A stretch of 64,000 bases of DNA, from the NCBI GenBank assembly GCA_019095985.1, contig CM032659.1, positions 31,689,872 to 31,753,871 of the forward strand, read 5' to 3'. Position numbers and translations under genes: made by a program. Source of the DNA: Streblospio benedicti (lineage: Eukaryota > Annelida > Polychaeta > Spionida > Spionidae). Shown one piece after another: positions 31,776 to 46,800 of this stretch; position 1 is the stretch's first letter, and every line of letters starts with the position of its first letter. A model generated the notes under the pieces. That model worked only from the letters and a program-made list of their open reading frames with translations. It searched no databases and was not told the origin of the DNA.

Positions 31776-34700
31776 ATGTACCGGAACTTCAACCGGCTGC
31801 GCCACTACTCGTCTGGATCTGATGGATCTGACGTGGACTACGGCTACAGTCACGACCCGTGCATGGTCCAGGACATTCAGCAGGCCAGCGGGGACACCTG
31901 CATCCGTTGTAGCAAGAAGGTAGGTGGCTGGGAAGCAGTTCTGTGTTTGTTTTCATTCCAGTAAATGTTTGATGAACGTGTATGAATGTTCGAAACTGCG
32001 AACAGCGCAATAAAAAATAACAAAGCAAAGAGGTAAATGATGAAGTGACGTATTTTCCAGAGGAGTCCGCTGGCGTGCCACCATTTTCTACCTATAGAAC
32101 TAATGGGGTAGTTCTGGAAGATCCCATAGTGGTTTATGAGGGTGTTTCGCGCGCAATACTTTGGATAGTACATTTGCGACTTTGGTGGGAGGGTTAAAAA
32201 GGGTGTCCGCATACAGCAAGGTGGCGTTGAATGGAGGTGGTTCCTAAGTCCGGTGCTGTTGTGAAATTCTCAGGGAACCCATAAAGCTTTGAAAGACAGT
32301 GGCAGCGAACTCCTTTTCACACGGCACCAGTCATATGTGTGTAGACAGGAGCCTTTACCCATTGAGCTAACCTCCCTGAATGTTCAGAGACATGTTCGGA
32401 CTTCGCCAGCTTAAAACCCAGTACGGATTCTATAGGCTTTGCCCACCTTGCCCACTTTACAGCAGCACTGATACATGTCTATTTATGCCCTATCCCTTGT
32501 CATCTAGCCTTTATCCCCGAACATTCCAACCCATCAGGCACGTGCATGCCACCCAAGTGGTCCCCGTGCGCTGCTGCCGAGCCACTTTCTTCACACTGTC
32601 AATGATAGATTAGGCCTACTAATATTATTGGAAAGACATTGTTCAACAAACATGTCATGCAACACAACTTTTTATTCTCAATTGCAAGGGAATATAGTAA
32701 ACCCTGTCTATCAAAGGAAAAACATTGCCCCTGTGTCTATTAGTGAATAGCGATCAATAGCCAGCAGGTGAAGAGAGAAAAAACGTTGTTGCCTATGTTG
32801 GATGCGAAGTGTCCTTTTTAGCGAGGTGTCACATGATTGCAAGTTTTTACTTTGTAGAATAGATACAAAGTGAGGTCCAGTACCGTTTAACAACTGTTGA
32901 AGTAAATGGATTTTCGTGAGTTATAATTCCAATGAAGAAAAGAGTGAACAGCGCTAAACCCATTGCCATATTATAATCAGAGATTTTTTAGATTATAGAA
33001 AAAGTACATGTAGCTCACACTAATAATAATGTAATGTTGTTAATGCAAGAGGAAAAAAACTACAGTATCACTGTTATTTACGGCGATTACCAAGTACTGG
33101 ATTAGCGGTAATTGGAGCAATATTGTGCAGTCACACCTGGTGTCAAGCTACTAGAGCAAGATACAAAAAATACGGCAACACTCCTTCATATGCCCCTGTC
33201 TGACGTTCCCGATTATGACAGCCAGCATAGTAAATGTCTTGTAGTCGTAGAGCTAAAATGCTAGATTATGAGGTGCAATTGTAGTAAATAGGCTACCAGT
33301 TACCATGGCCCAAGTTGGGTATGAAATGACCAGAGGGGGTAGGGTTTGGTATGCATTTTTAGAATGGGGGTATGGGGGTTTTTAAAATTACAGTGTGTTT
33401 CAGAACACCTTGGGCTCTATTTCTATCAAGGTTTGTGGTATATTTATATTTTTTATTTATTTTATACAGTATAAATAATCAACAGTAACAAAGAAATACC
33501 ATGTTATTTTGTTTTCATGGGTGGGACTGAGGGGGATGTCAAAGATTAGCAGTGATTTTAAGGAGGGGTGTATTTTCAAATAAATTTAGATGGGTGGGGA
33601 ATGCAAATGGCAACCGTGCCACCCCCCCCACCCCCCCACCCCCCCCCGCGCCACATGCACTGCACCCCCCCCCCCACTCCAATGAATACCATATGGACAT
33701 CAACAAAGAAAGGTGTTGTCAAATACAATATTGGATTTCCAAATCATGTACAAACCATTTTTGGACAAGAACGTCCATATTCCTAGTTGCAGGCTTACAT
33801 AAAAGTAAGATTAAACAAATGAAGGGAAAGTACTATTTGAACTGTGTTAATTGTAATCAAATATTTCATAATATTCAAAACCCTACCCCCACAATCAAAG
33901 TCAGAGAAGGAAAGTATACAGAAAAAAAAGAAAGAAAAGAAAAATACATGTAATAAACAAAGTAGACAAAAACATAGCATATAAAAAATATATCAATATT
34001 AAGGTAATCACATTATCATACTGCTATATAAACACATTTACCAAACAATACAATATACCGATAATAGAGCAAAACACTATGTTCAAATTGCCTGCCCATT
34101 ATCTACACTAATTACAAGCTGCTACAAGACAAGATTACTCGGGTCATAATTAATTCGCCAATATGGCAGTTCGGACGGAGTCGTCACAATAGTAGCCGAA
34201 ATAACGTGTTGGTTTGATGCGTTCGTTGACTTGAAGGTTATTTGCAGCTATGCATACTGATTTGTCGACAGTTTACACCATGTCAAATTTGTCAATCCAA
34301 GAATCTACTTGGTTAGATTACTACGTGTTTATCAAATGTATACGGTTATGTGTAGGGTCTAGTCGAAAAGTACATAGCCACCGGGTTGGTCCTTTTGAAA
34401 ATTTCTTCCTCCTTTAAGAGATTCATTGAGAGATTACAAATGTGAACGATGTGCATACCATGCCCAATGGTAGCTTAAAATTAGGGTTGTATAGGATAAT
34501 TAATCAGAACTTTCGATACATTTAAACAAAAGACAATAGCTTAATTTTCAACGCTGTCTGTATGCTAACAGTTACTGACAAGGTTACACATTAGAAATCA
34601 AGTTCGAAATATGAATATTCTCCTAATCTACATCAAATGTCACAATCTGTATCAATCTAGCATGGTTAATATATTTTATAATATTGCATCGATGAGTATA

Positions 34701-37700
34701 TATAAATCACCATTCGTTGTCAAATAAAGGGCGAAAGTGGACTCATGCAAAAGTTGGATTTTTCTTTATTTTGACATATCCCAAATAGTTTACAATACTC
34801 ATCTTTTACACGAATGATGAAAAAATATATACCAATATATCTGCTGTTTTCTGTCAATTATATCTATATGTATACAAACTATTTGTATTCCCCGATCTCA
34901 TCACTTAGTTCTTAATGCATACAAATAATGACATTTGGCATCACAATGTTTGGAACTCTTTGGTTCACTTGAAACCGTATCAGACCTAATATAATATAAG
35001 CACCCGTATTTTCCAAGCCAAGTGGTGTATAGTTAAATACAATACTGTTTTGTAGTGACATGATTGGGTGTATTTGTCAGATAGCATGTTCAAGATCCCT
35101 GTATGAAGCAACTCCACTATATTGTAAATAACCACTATCAATGTAGAGCAAGCCCACATTTTGCCATGTAATATGAGTGGGTACTACTTGCAACCCGCAC
35201 ACTAGGGGCGTGACGAGTAATCGAGTACTCGATCTCGAGTCTAGTTCTGTCATTACTCGAGTACACTTTTGGCACTCGAGTACTCGAATGTATGATATTG
35301 TCCATTTTATAGGCTATCGCCATTACGGTTTTAGTTCTCAGTTCGTTGTTATAAAGCAACTGGTGTTAATGGCCTATGTTAGCAGCCAAGATAAAAGGAA
35401 ATATGACCCTTAGTAAACTGAAATGAGGAGTTGTGAGAGCAGTAAAACAGTCAATGTTGTGAGAAGCCACATAACGCAGTAGTAGTGGTTAGTAAGTACT
35501 TGGCTTTAGAAGGCATTATCAAAGATAACATTCTCTTTGAATGTGAGGACTTTTTGAGAATAAGATTGTTGTGGGAACTGTTATAAGGCTAACGTTTTTG
35601 TATAAATACAACTGCAAACATGATTTAGTCTTTTATGGAGAACAAATGATGACAAAGTAAGTGAGTAATCAAAAGATCGAGTACGAGTCGATTTTTATAC
35701 ATCGAGTACTCGAGTTCAAATTTCAGTACTCGTCCCGCCCCTACCGCACACACCCGTCACCTCCTAAACCAGGTACGACAGGGTCTGAAAAGTTTAAAAT
35801 TTCTAGAAGTGTCAACATCTTACCAATGCCAAGCTATGTAGAAATACAAAATATATCATGTATTGCATTTTAGTGCAATTCATTAAAAAAATACAGAATA
35901 CGATACATGTAGCGGGAATTAATAATCAGTACAGGCTAACAAGTTTAAAGAAATGGAATAAAACAGGTGTCCGCACTAGCTTTATAAGTAGCTAAATAAT
36001 ATTTGCATCATAATGCACTCATCATTAATGCTATTGTCGTTCCGCGGCCGAGTGGATATGGAGTTGGACTCGTGACCAGAAGATTTTGTGGGTTCGAATA
36101 CTTATCTGGTGGTGGTTATTGAGCAAACTCATAACCTAATAGTTGCACAAAGCACCGTAGCACCTACGTGTTAATTAGGTACAGGTCATTGGATTGAAAG
36201 AGTAAGTTAGTGATTGTGTGAGTGATTGGCATTGTGCATTGAATTTGCTGCCGCTGTAAGTGTGTGAGAATTGATCAATTGCTGATCAATAAGTGTGCCA
36301 ATGACTTGGTGTAAAATGTAAAGTCGTGAGACCAAGACTTGGATCATGACTATAGACCACCACATTTACATTCATTTACATTCTTTTACATTTACCTTTG
36401 CGTGGCTGTTGTGGCAGGTGTAACAAACAGAGACAATAAATAATATTTGAAAATGTTCATAATGCACCCATCCTCACTACCTTTGTGTGACTGTCCAGCT
36501 GTATCAGACGGAAAAGGTGAAATAAATACTAAATAAAAATAAAAACATAAAAAAAACACAAATTACCCATCCTCATTAGCTTCATTTGACTGTGTACCAG
36601 ACAGAGAAGGTGGAATATATAGTAAAAAAGAAAAGAATAGATAAAACACATAATGCACCCATCCTCACTAGTACCTTTATGTGACTGTCCAGGTGTACCA
36701 GACGGAGAAGGTGGAGATCGGCGTGGTGATGCACAAGAACTGCTTCAAGTGCGCCAAGTGCAGCGTGACGCTCACGCTCAACAGCTTCGTGCTGGCGCGA
36801 GCCACGGAGCGCGGCCCCAAGGATGTCTACTGCAAGGTACAGCTCAGCTCAAAGCCACCTCTTTAATGAGACCACTATTTCTACCCCCGGGCAGGGCATG
36901 ACTTTATAGGGGGCTGGGTTATAAAGGGTCACAAAATCATAAATCCCTATTTTCTTTTTGCTTTATTTCCCACGTTCCTAAATTTTTTTTTTGCCATTTT
37001 CCCACATTCTTAATTTTGTTGGCCTTTTCCCCAAATCCCATAAATATTTTGGTGCTTTTGCCATCCCACTGTCATGAAATCCCATATCCCTCTTTTTGGC
37101 CTTTTTTTCCTGCATGCCACTTACTTATAAACCCACCCCTTTAAAATGACCATTATTTTTACAAAAATGTAAGAGAAACCCCAATATAACACTGTGTACT
37201 TGATATGTAGTGTTATGGTTTCATTTGTAATTGTGTTGTGGTTTTTATGCTAATTATCGAGGCAATGTTTGAAAGTTGTATATTCCTTTTATTAAACTGT
37301 TTTCAAGATTGAAGACTCCTTTTCAAAACACATCGATGTGTCGATCGAAATAACTATAAAACTACAAATGAAATGGAAACTAGATTAATAGCCTTTACTT
37401 TCACATTAAAGATTTGGAAGATTAACTTAAAAATCAGGACCATTGAGATTATTCCTATATATATGATTGACAAATTTAAACCCTAGATGCCCATGAGAAT
37501 TTAGTTGGTCATGGGGATTTACATCTTAGAATTGTTCCTACATTAGAGTACAGTGTATTTTGAAATTTGTTTAATAAGAAAAATGGAAATTTTAAACACA
37601 CATGCATGTGAATAATTGCAACAAACATTCAAATATTTTATTGTCTGCTTAATTATTCATAGTAAGTATATTGCATTATGTGAATACACTATCCCCCCAC

Positions 37701-37816
37701 CCCCACAGCCCCACACCCCCAAGCCGGTGTCGAGAGCTCGTGACAACGACTCTGTGGACATCCGCAATGCCATGAACGCGCAGAAAATGAACAGAAACTT
37801 ATTCCAGATGAACCAG
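31776..37816 (+). CDS. hil: Hillarin exons 1-3: N-terminus and single LIM domain
   Basis: Residues 1-40 are a Tyr/Ser/Asp-rich leader. The LIM zinc ligands are C42 and C45 (exon 1, CIRC), H62, C65, C68 and C71 (exon 2, HKNCFKCAKC), then C95 (exon 2) and H98 (exon 3), spacing typical of one LIM double zinc finger. The domain is split by two phase-0 introns. Exon 3 continues with a basic stretch and NAMNAQKMNRNLFQMNQ. Intron 1 (31920-36692) holds two SINEs and a hAT-type MITE. The exon-2 acceptor region is locally multiplied. Confidence 0.9.
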
Positions 37817-40800
37817 GTATGGACACATTTCATTCACATGCTTTTTATATTTATCATTCTCCTTTTGCGTATATTTCCATTGGGTCACGTGCTCCAGAAT
37901 TGTCTTGTAAAGATAACTTGATTGGTACTGACATGGTTAATTGTATGCCGGGCTACTTTTGACCCAGTTTCAAGATACACTGATTATACAAACATACTGT
38001 TGTTAAAACAGTGTTTTAATTGGTTTAAACAGAATGATAAATACAAAACCGGTTGCGTTGTGTAACATGAATTATTTTATCAGGATTCGTTCTTGTGGCG
38101 CATCCGCCTCGCCGTGATACGTCCCAAGAACTCACCTAATAAAATAAGTCGCTTTGCACAAGTAACCCGTCAAATTTTGTTTATATGCCATTCTGTCCCT
38201 AATATAGGAAATTGTGCTAATTTACCGCTATTGCGAAAGTCACAATGGAAGAGTAACGTTGGACGTGTAGAAATTCACGAGTGGGCGGTTTGTGTAGTTT
38301 TTCTGGTCATCCTGACCGACTGACCAGACCTTTTATTGTGACGGGGTTAACACTATTTGGTTAAGGACACAAGCTGGTGTACTTGTATTAACTGCTGCAT
38401 GCTAAAGGTGTGTGGAATGTGTGGTCAAGTGGTCAAACACACCCATTAGACAGACATAATTACATCGATTGTCAACACTTGATGATCTGTCAGTAGCAAT
38501 ACATGCATATGCATATGTTTTTTGTATTGAAAAGATTGTCTGGTTAGTTGAAGTGGCCAAACATTTGCTGGGGAAACTATGCTCAAAACTTTCAACACTG
38601 TTAAACAAGCACACATCAAATATTATATATTTAACTACTAATATCACAACTATGAAGATTATAATTTAACATTGAAAATGTATGTTTGATATTAAAAAAT
38701 TACAATTTTCATTAATGGAAGCCAAGACAACAAAATTATGGCTCCCATAGCTGTAATGTTTATTACATGTTGAGCAACATTGGGTTGCACGGGGGTCAGT
38801 CTTCCATTTTGAGCTGTTGATCACTTCAAATTATTTGTGATAATAGGAAAGCTATTGTATTTCTAGCATAAATTTCACAAAGCACAATGAGACATTTCTC
38901 AAAGGAATTTCTATCTGACCAAGAATTACACATCAGCTCAATCTAATAACTTCATGACCTCTCAGCATCAGCAGCAGCTTTTTTATCATTAAGTCCACTT
39001 ACTCGCTCACGACACAACCATATTAACAACAAACACCGCCTATTGCTGGGTATTGCCAGAGGCAGGGCGAACTGACAATGGACTAATGTAGGAACCTTCA
39101 ATTAAGCACATATCTTAATTGCAACCACCTCTATATCAGATCAGTTTTCATGGTCTTGAGACTTCATAAAGAAACCACAGTGAACATCCATAGAAAGACT
39201 TACACCACTAGCTCTCTACTGACACCAGCTGTAGTCAGTCCCCTGGGTCGAGTCAATAGAGAGTGGTAGATCTCTTACACAGTAGAACCCCTCTATTAGG
39301 ACCATCTTTGGCACCAGTGTTAGGTGGTCTCAATAGAGAGGTGGTCTCTATAGACACAAAGATTCAATTTGGATGTCTGGCAAATAGTTTAACTTTTATT
39401 CTAGTTACTCTGCAAATTGGCGAAAATAAATCTTTTTAAATTATGTTTTACAAATAATTTCTCACTCAACTTTGATATTCTATATGTCCTGTGATATTTT
39501 GCCATGCATTTTACCCGATATAAACTGATACAATGCATTACAATTCAATACAATCGAGAGATGGATGTTCTACTGTATTCTTATATACTATACTTATTAT
39601 TTAGTAAAAAAGCTTCGTTCCTCGTTTTGATTTTCTGCCTCTTCCTTTGTACAGCTGCATTTATTCCAAAAGTTAGTACTACAAAACAAAGTACTTACAT
39701 CACCAGCAGTGTACATAGCTACTGTCTAGATTCAATAAGGACCAAGAGGTCGAAACAATGTTATAAATAATAAAATTATAACTTACTTTTGATTTTTGAT
39801 TTTTGTTTCTTCTTTTTTTGGAATAAATACAACTGTACAAAGGAAGAGGTAGAAAATTACCTCCTGTATTCTAGAAGAGCGCATTATGTTCTAGGTGCGG
39901 CTGGCCCCCGGCTCCGAGCACTGGCAGCTCGACCCCAAGGCCATGGTGTTCGAGCACTGCAAGGAGCTGCACGAGCGCAACCGGCTGCGGCGCCCCGCCA
40001 CGCACGACCGAGTCGCCGACGACGTGGTGAGTGACTTCACAGGGCCATCCACTTTTTTTACGTCTGACGTTTACCAACGATAGATATAGCTGAAGACAGG
40101 TTTTACAACCCTTCTCTTACAGTTCGTTTATAGTCCATGGGCCATCCACTTTGTCGGTACCTGAAGTGGGACTAATATTGCCACCATCATTTTCTATTTG
40201 AGTTTTTATGTAGTTCAATGTCTCTCGTGAATGATCCCATGTGATCCGCTTGCAGCAGGAGTAGCTTTATGGCCGCCATGATTCCACAAGTCATACAATA
40301 GAAAGCTTTAATATCTGTTTAGTGTGACTGACATGAGTTGTACATAAGGCCACAGTCTCAGATTGGCAAATGTTTATCATCCCAGTTTACTGACTGTATG
40401 GTTCGGGGTTGTGAATACCGTGTGAATACAGTATTTCTATAGATGGTGGTTTTTGTTTCGTAGACATTTACTTTGTCGTATCTATGGTTGCGAGGTAAAC
40501 AAGCCCCTTTTTTGGTATCAAGATGTCAGCCGCTTGCAATTCTGTCCATAAGGCCCCAGTCTCAAATTCACAAATATCAATCATCCCACTAGTCAATTGG
40601 CTGTCCAGATGAGATTGTGACGAGCGTGTGAATACAGTATTTCCTTTGCTATTGCGTGTTAACTGTCACTTTACACCATTATTTGGCAGTTGCATCACCA
40701 AAAGTAGTGTTTTGGATGAAGCATATGCTCGCAACCTGACTACATCGTATTACGATATATATGAAAAGTGGCTCAGTGTGTGGTGGTCGGCTGATGAAAA

Positions 40801-43800
40801 TAGTAGTTGGTGTAGTACACACTTGACTAGATGGACTAGAAATATAGAGGAATAACATTAAGTCCAATGGCACTACGAACTGGTCACGTGATATGTGCAC
40901 GTAGTGGTTACCATGGAAATGGACGATTTCAGGTATGTTTACACTAGATACATACGATATTTTGATACATCCATAATCTGGTTTTCCAGTTGGGGTATCG
41001 CCTAATCTAGGCTTCTTTTTAGAAATGGCCGCTAGTCCACTGTGTCTTTATCCACAGAAAAGATTATGCTAGTGCCTGTAGCTTTGTGAACGCTTCAACT
41101 ATGAGGATGGTTGGTTCAATGGTTAGCACACCCACCTGCACATGTCTTGCCAGATATCTCGTGTAGAACGAAAAATCTGAGCGTGATTGCACAATCATTC
41201 ACTTTACAATTACAGTCTACACAGCAAATTTCACAAATTATCGTGGTGTCACAAGCAACGGTTTTTGCCTGAGTTGCATTTCATTACATTTTATCATCAA
41301 AAGATATACAAGGTCTTTGTAAGCACTATTTTCAAATACACTCTCCCTGTTTACAAGCATCTAAATCGACATTTGCTGATAGGTCTTTCAGTGTGGCACG
41401 TCCTAAGTTGTGGGATTTATTAACCTTACATATAAAGTCAAAAGAAGCTTATCAAGTTTTCAAGGACAATGTAAAATCATCCCTTTCTACCACTGCTTTC
41501 GGGAGTTAAAGTGAAATTATTCTTGTTTTTATTTCTATTGTTTCTTCCTGTACAGCGCACTTAAATTCCTGTTTGAGAAGTAGTAGCACTATATAAATGT
41601 TGTATTGTTTTGTATTGTAAGCCCGGTAACAACGTGTTTTCCCCTGCCTTCCCCCCACCAGGACTACGAGAGCGGGCTGCTGATTCAGCGGCTGCGGTCG
41701 GGGCAGTCAGAGAAGGCGGGCGTGCGGGAGCTGGCACAGGCGCTGCAGCACTCGAGGAGCCAATGGGGCCAGCAGGCAGGCGCCGGGGCCGGGGGAGCCG
41801 CGGGAGGAGGCTACCCACAGCGCGAGCACAAGTTCCCCGTCAACTCAGACTACATGGAGCCGAACGCGCTGTGGTCGCCCAATGCCGTGGAGGTGAGAGG
41901 ATTGAATAGTGTGCTGTTGTTTACGGAGAAGTCATATTGGGAATTTAGGGGGGATTATATCATATTGAAGATAAAAATTTGCAAATGGGGATTAAATCAT
42001 ATTGCAAAATAGAGGGATCATATTGAAAATAGGGTGGCTCTGGGATTGATGCAATTGAAAATTGGGGTTAAATCATATTGCAAATTAGGGGATTAAATCA
42101 TATATATCAGTCTTTAAGAGGCTATTCCTTTAGAAATTAGGGGTTTGTTGAGCATTTATCGAATACAAGTGGATGAAATTTTGCCTGCATGGATGGGAAG
42201 TTTCGCACTCGACAAGTGTCTCAGAAGTCTTTATTACAGTTTCCTTTAAAAACGTCACTTTATTTGCATGGCGATTTATAATTAGACATGAAGATTTTGT
42301 ATTAGCATTGTTTTCAAATTTTTACTAACATGGTTATCATCGGAAATTACCGTCAAATACATTTTGGGGGAAAATACATTCAATTAGTTGCCTTAAGATG
42401 AGAACCCCCCTCCTTAAACAGTAGGTCATAAAGAATAGAATTCAGTTCAGAAACCTTTGTATGCAATTTCGTCAAACATAATCTGTTCACTAACTGGCCC
42501 AATATATTTCCCTCTGGTACTAAAATGAACAGGACTGGTATTTGTGACTGTGTCTCACAGGATATCAGCATGTTACTGTCACATCCCCGCGTGTATTCAG
42601 TACGTTACTGTCGCCTGCCTGTTCTAGGACCCCTGGCACCCCAGCTTCCTGGGCCGGGCAGCCGACAAGACAGCCACGGTCTCCTCGGGGCACGACAGCG
42701 GCTTCAACGAGCCCATCTACGCGCCCCTGCCGGGTACGTTGTGAACATTTTTTAATTAAATGGAGTAAAAATAGATGATCTTCACAGCCTGCGTTTTATA
42801 CACTTTACATTACGGAAAACGATATACAAATGAATTCTAGATAAGACCACTTCCAACCACCAATAAGCAATGACAATAATGAATCATCTACAATAACTTT
42901 TCCATGTTCCCAATCTTAATCTTACAATAATCTCCTAAATCATTATTCACCCATGTATATGATTTGCTGTATTATTATTTGTTATACTGCATTTCCTGTT
43001 AAATCTTTCATTTTCATTAAGCATGTATATACATACATGCATGTACATTAAACTGATGAGGATTCTAAAGAATCTGAAATGTATTATTAATAGATTCATT
43101 AAAAAAAACCTGTACCAAATTTTAAATAAAATTGGTACAATCATACAGATAGTTCCAAATATCACACAAGAATATACAAAATAGAGTTGACAAGAAGTTT
43201 GGCTTTTACTACACATAATGCTGCTATGCATGCTTTGTCTTATCGATGAACTATGGGTAATGTTTAGACAAACAAACCAAAACACGTTGCTTTTCACGTC
43301 TTTTACAGTGCATTCTGGGAATTATTTGGACAAACATTTATAGAGACTGAATCATTTCCTCGTTTACTCCATCACAGTGTCTAGTTGATGGAGACTAATC
43401 ACCTAGCGGCCGAATGTGGCAATACGATCGCACCCTAAACATTTCTATTAGAAAATATGTGTATGATGTGACAAGGGACCCCCTTGTACGTTGTGTTTAG
43501 GTCCGTCCTCGGCGCGGCCCCGCGACCGTCCCGCCGTCCCGCCAGACGCCTACTACGACGCGGGCGCAGGCTACGGGCAGTACAACGGCAATGGTGAGAC
43601 CAATGATACAGTATTCTATTTGAGATTTCAGTCACTTCCACAATGGCTTTACTGGCAGATCCAAGTTTTCAGAAGGGATGGGGGCATATAAGGAATCTCT
43701 GGGGTTCCGTACCATGGTGCGATCAATAAGAAACATGCCGAAAATCTTCTCAGAACAAAGGAAGAGTAGCATGTGGGAACTTAGGGGGGTGGGTGGGTGC

Positions 43801-46800
43801 TCAACTGCTCATGCGACAACCCTCTTGACCTATAGGCTTTACACTCTGGCATTTAGACTATTAATTACGGCAGTCCAAATAAACTAACGGGCGATCCCTT
43901 GAGGTGTTTTTTTTTCTCCTCTACAGGTTGCATCTTTTGAGCTGGGGTGCTCGAATTTTGGTTTGTCAAACTTGAAAATGATGTCTACGAAGAGGCTATT
44001 CCATATGTACAAAAGCGGACTATTATCTGATAATATGCCGATTGTGTAGTTTATTTTATTATCTATTTCAATTTTAAATTATGAAGATTTGCGCACTTAC
44101 AACGATATGACCTGCTAAACTTATCAAATACAGATCACTGCAATTTCTTGTGTTCGTGTCAAGAAAATGGTGTGATGTAATATTCTAATTGCGGTAATGC
44201 TATGTATTAGCCTTTTATTTTCTTTGTCTACTATATTGTGTGATATACATACATGATATACGTAATTATTGAGAGTCCTTCGTGCACTAAAGATATATCA
44301 GATACATTACCTAACCAAACCTGCATTGTTGGCAAAAGGAAAATTAAATGAAGCATCAGACTTGACTTAATCACAAAACATACTCTCAATAAAAAAAAAA
44401 GACACAAAGAAAAATCACAATGCAAATATAGTGACCACGACAATTTGGCAGAAAATAGCCATTAACGATGATGACTTTCTCAGATTGTCTTTGTACGTGG
44501 CGCCAGCTGGTGGTGACAATCAACACTAAGCTGACACATGCCATTGTCTGATGCGACTATTTGTCTGACGAATACAGTGAAAACACACTCTGTGGTGTTT
44601 GCAGAAAATAGTTAATAGATTTCATTTTTAATATCATTTTTCTAGTACTCTTCTGCCATTTTATATCAAATTTAAACAATAATATTTTTATTATTTTTTT
44701 TCGAGATCTTTAGTTTCCTTTTCAATTGGTGATTGATTGAAAAGAAGAACAAAGATCTTGAAAACTGTTTAAAAATGAAAGAATAAAAATATTTTTGGTT
44801 AAGTTTGATACAAAATGGTAGAAGAGGACTAGAACAATGATGCTAATAAATGAGACCGTACGTTGCTTACGAAATTCAGACAATTTTGCAAGTTTTTAAG
44901 ATGGTTCACTACCATTTTATGAATAATATTAATACATATCTATGATGTTTTAGCAAAATCTATCAGTACTTGTAAGTCATATAATGAGCTTTTAAGGTTG
45001 ATCATGTCTATTATGAAATAGTGCTCGATGATCATGAAATATTGTGTACTGATAGCTCATAACTCAATATTGAGTAACAAATTACACCCATGTGCAAACA
45101 AGGTTTTGTTACATAGGATATTTTGGTTAATATTTTTGGAAATACAATAAAAATGAATGGAGTGCGCAACTCAAAGTTCGCGACCTTTCACAATTCAATC
45201 CGTAACAAAATAAAAGAACGTAGAAGCCAGGAAGATGACTGTATCTTAAATTTTTTCCACGTAAAGTTCAATGTTAATACTGATTGAAGGTGAAAAACTA
45301 TTAGTAGCTTATCGGTCTAGATATGCATGCATTAATCATCTCAATACTAATATGATACATATAATAAAATATAATTGATAGGTATTTATCATTGTTATTA
45401 GACCATTATGCCAAAGCCAAATAAGTAATTAATTAGCCTTCAGAGGGCAGCACTGAATGGTTAGTTATATTGATTTTCTCACAGCTAGGTCGCTGTGACC
45501 CGGATGTCGATTTCACCTTTTTTTACCCACTGTACATTCGCCTCAGGGCATGTATTGTTGACTTGAACTATCCCATTGGAACGGTTTGTCGGCACTCTGG
45601 CAAGCGTTGAAATATGTGTAGATCAAGTATTAAGTCCAGAAATAAATTAATTAATAAGTAGATAAGGATTGATGAAGGTAATTTTGTTTAGACACGCCAA
45701 CCCTGCATTAGAAGCTACACAGAGATTTTATCAGTAATCCAGTGACCCACCTTTCAATCCTGCATTCTTATTGGTTTACAGCTTATTACTTATTGGCTTT
45801 GGTTAGGACTAATATTTTGATTAACCCCAGATGATGTTGGTTCTGCGATGTTGTGCATAAAACATTGTTTTTAATAATGACACTTCTCCAATAATTGTAG
45901 CCCTATTAACCATGTAACAGATACAAATATCAAGAATCTTGGCACGTCACAGCTTGTGGTAGAATCAATGCAATGCATGTTTTCTACAGATATGAAAAAA
46001 TAATCTTCCAATAAATGCTTCAGGGAAAGTTCAGTCCACAATAACAACGCCTATACAAAAAAGGGTAAAAATCAAAAAAGGACAAAATTCATTGAGCTTA
46101 CTTCCTAATACAATATACCAATGTCTAAGGCTTACAAGAATGTCCACTTCTAGTCTTCATAGACTTCCACCACTTTTTCTTTATGATGGCAGCATTTGAT
46201 GGTAGGAATCCAGTAAGTGCATGTTATTTTGGGTTTGGTTTTCAGTGTAGTTGTTAGTGTTGTTGTTGTTTTTTTGTATTTTCATTTTGTTTTATTTTTT
46301 AGCGGAAAGGAAGCATTCGGGTATTGGGATCAGACAGTTGTCAAATGCGGTTGTCAAAGATTATGTGCCAGCTTCTTCACCCCTGCTCTTGATCCTAACT
46401 GTCTCAGTAGCATAGGCAGATCCAGGGGGCGTGGAGGGGCCTCCCCCCCCCCCTTTTCCCAACAAGATGCTTCATATATTCATAGGGTTTTTGGCACGTC
46501 CGCCATCGATGACGAGTACGAGTACGAAACCCTAGAAAACCCTTCATTGCATCCCCCTTTCTGAAAACCTGGATCTGACAGTGCACCAGAGTATGTCCAA
46601 CAAGCTCAACATTTTTACCTTTTCTCCAACCGTCTGTTTTACCCCAGGTGAGCGTATCTACGAGAGCCTCAACAACGTGCTGCGCCATGAAGGCGCGGCC
46701 GCCGCGGCACCGCCACCGCTGCCCGCCCACCTGCCGCCCCACACCCTGCCCCACGCCGGCGCCGGCGGCGGCCCCATGTACCACCCCGACCGCTACCACG

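Larger units (their letters stand above)
42734..46647. other. Hillarin introns 6 and 7 (outside exon 43501-43593)
   Basis: Only a partial GGCAGATCCAG-family fragment (about 43655-43760), a foldback element (44622-44850) and a complete MITE (46413-46590) stand out. No extra exon is supported. Confidence 0.5.

Noticed and set aside
33552-33953. 133-codon plus-strand frame with Pro/His run
   Set aside because: Generated by a poly-C tract followed by AT-rich intron. No splice support.
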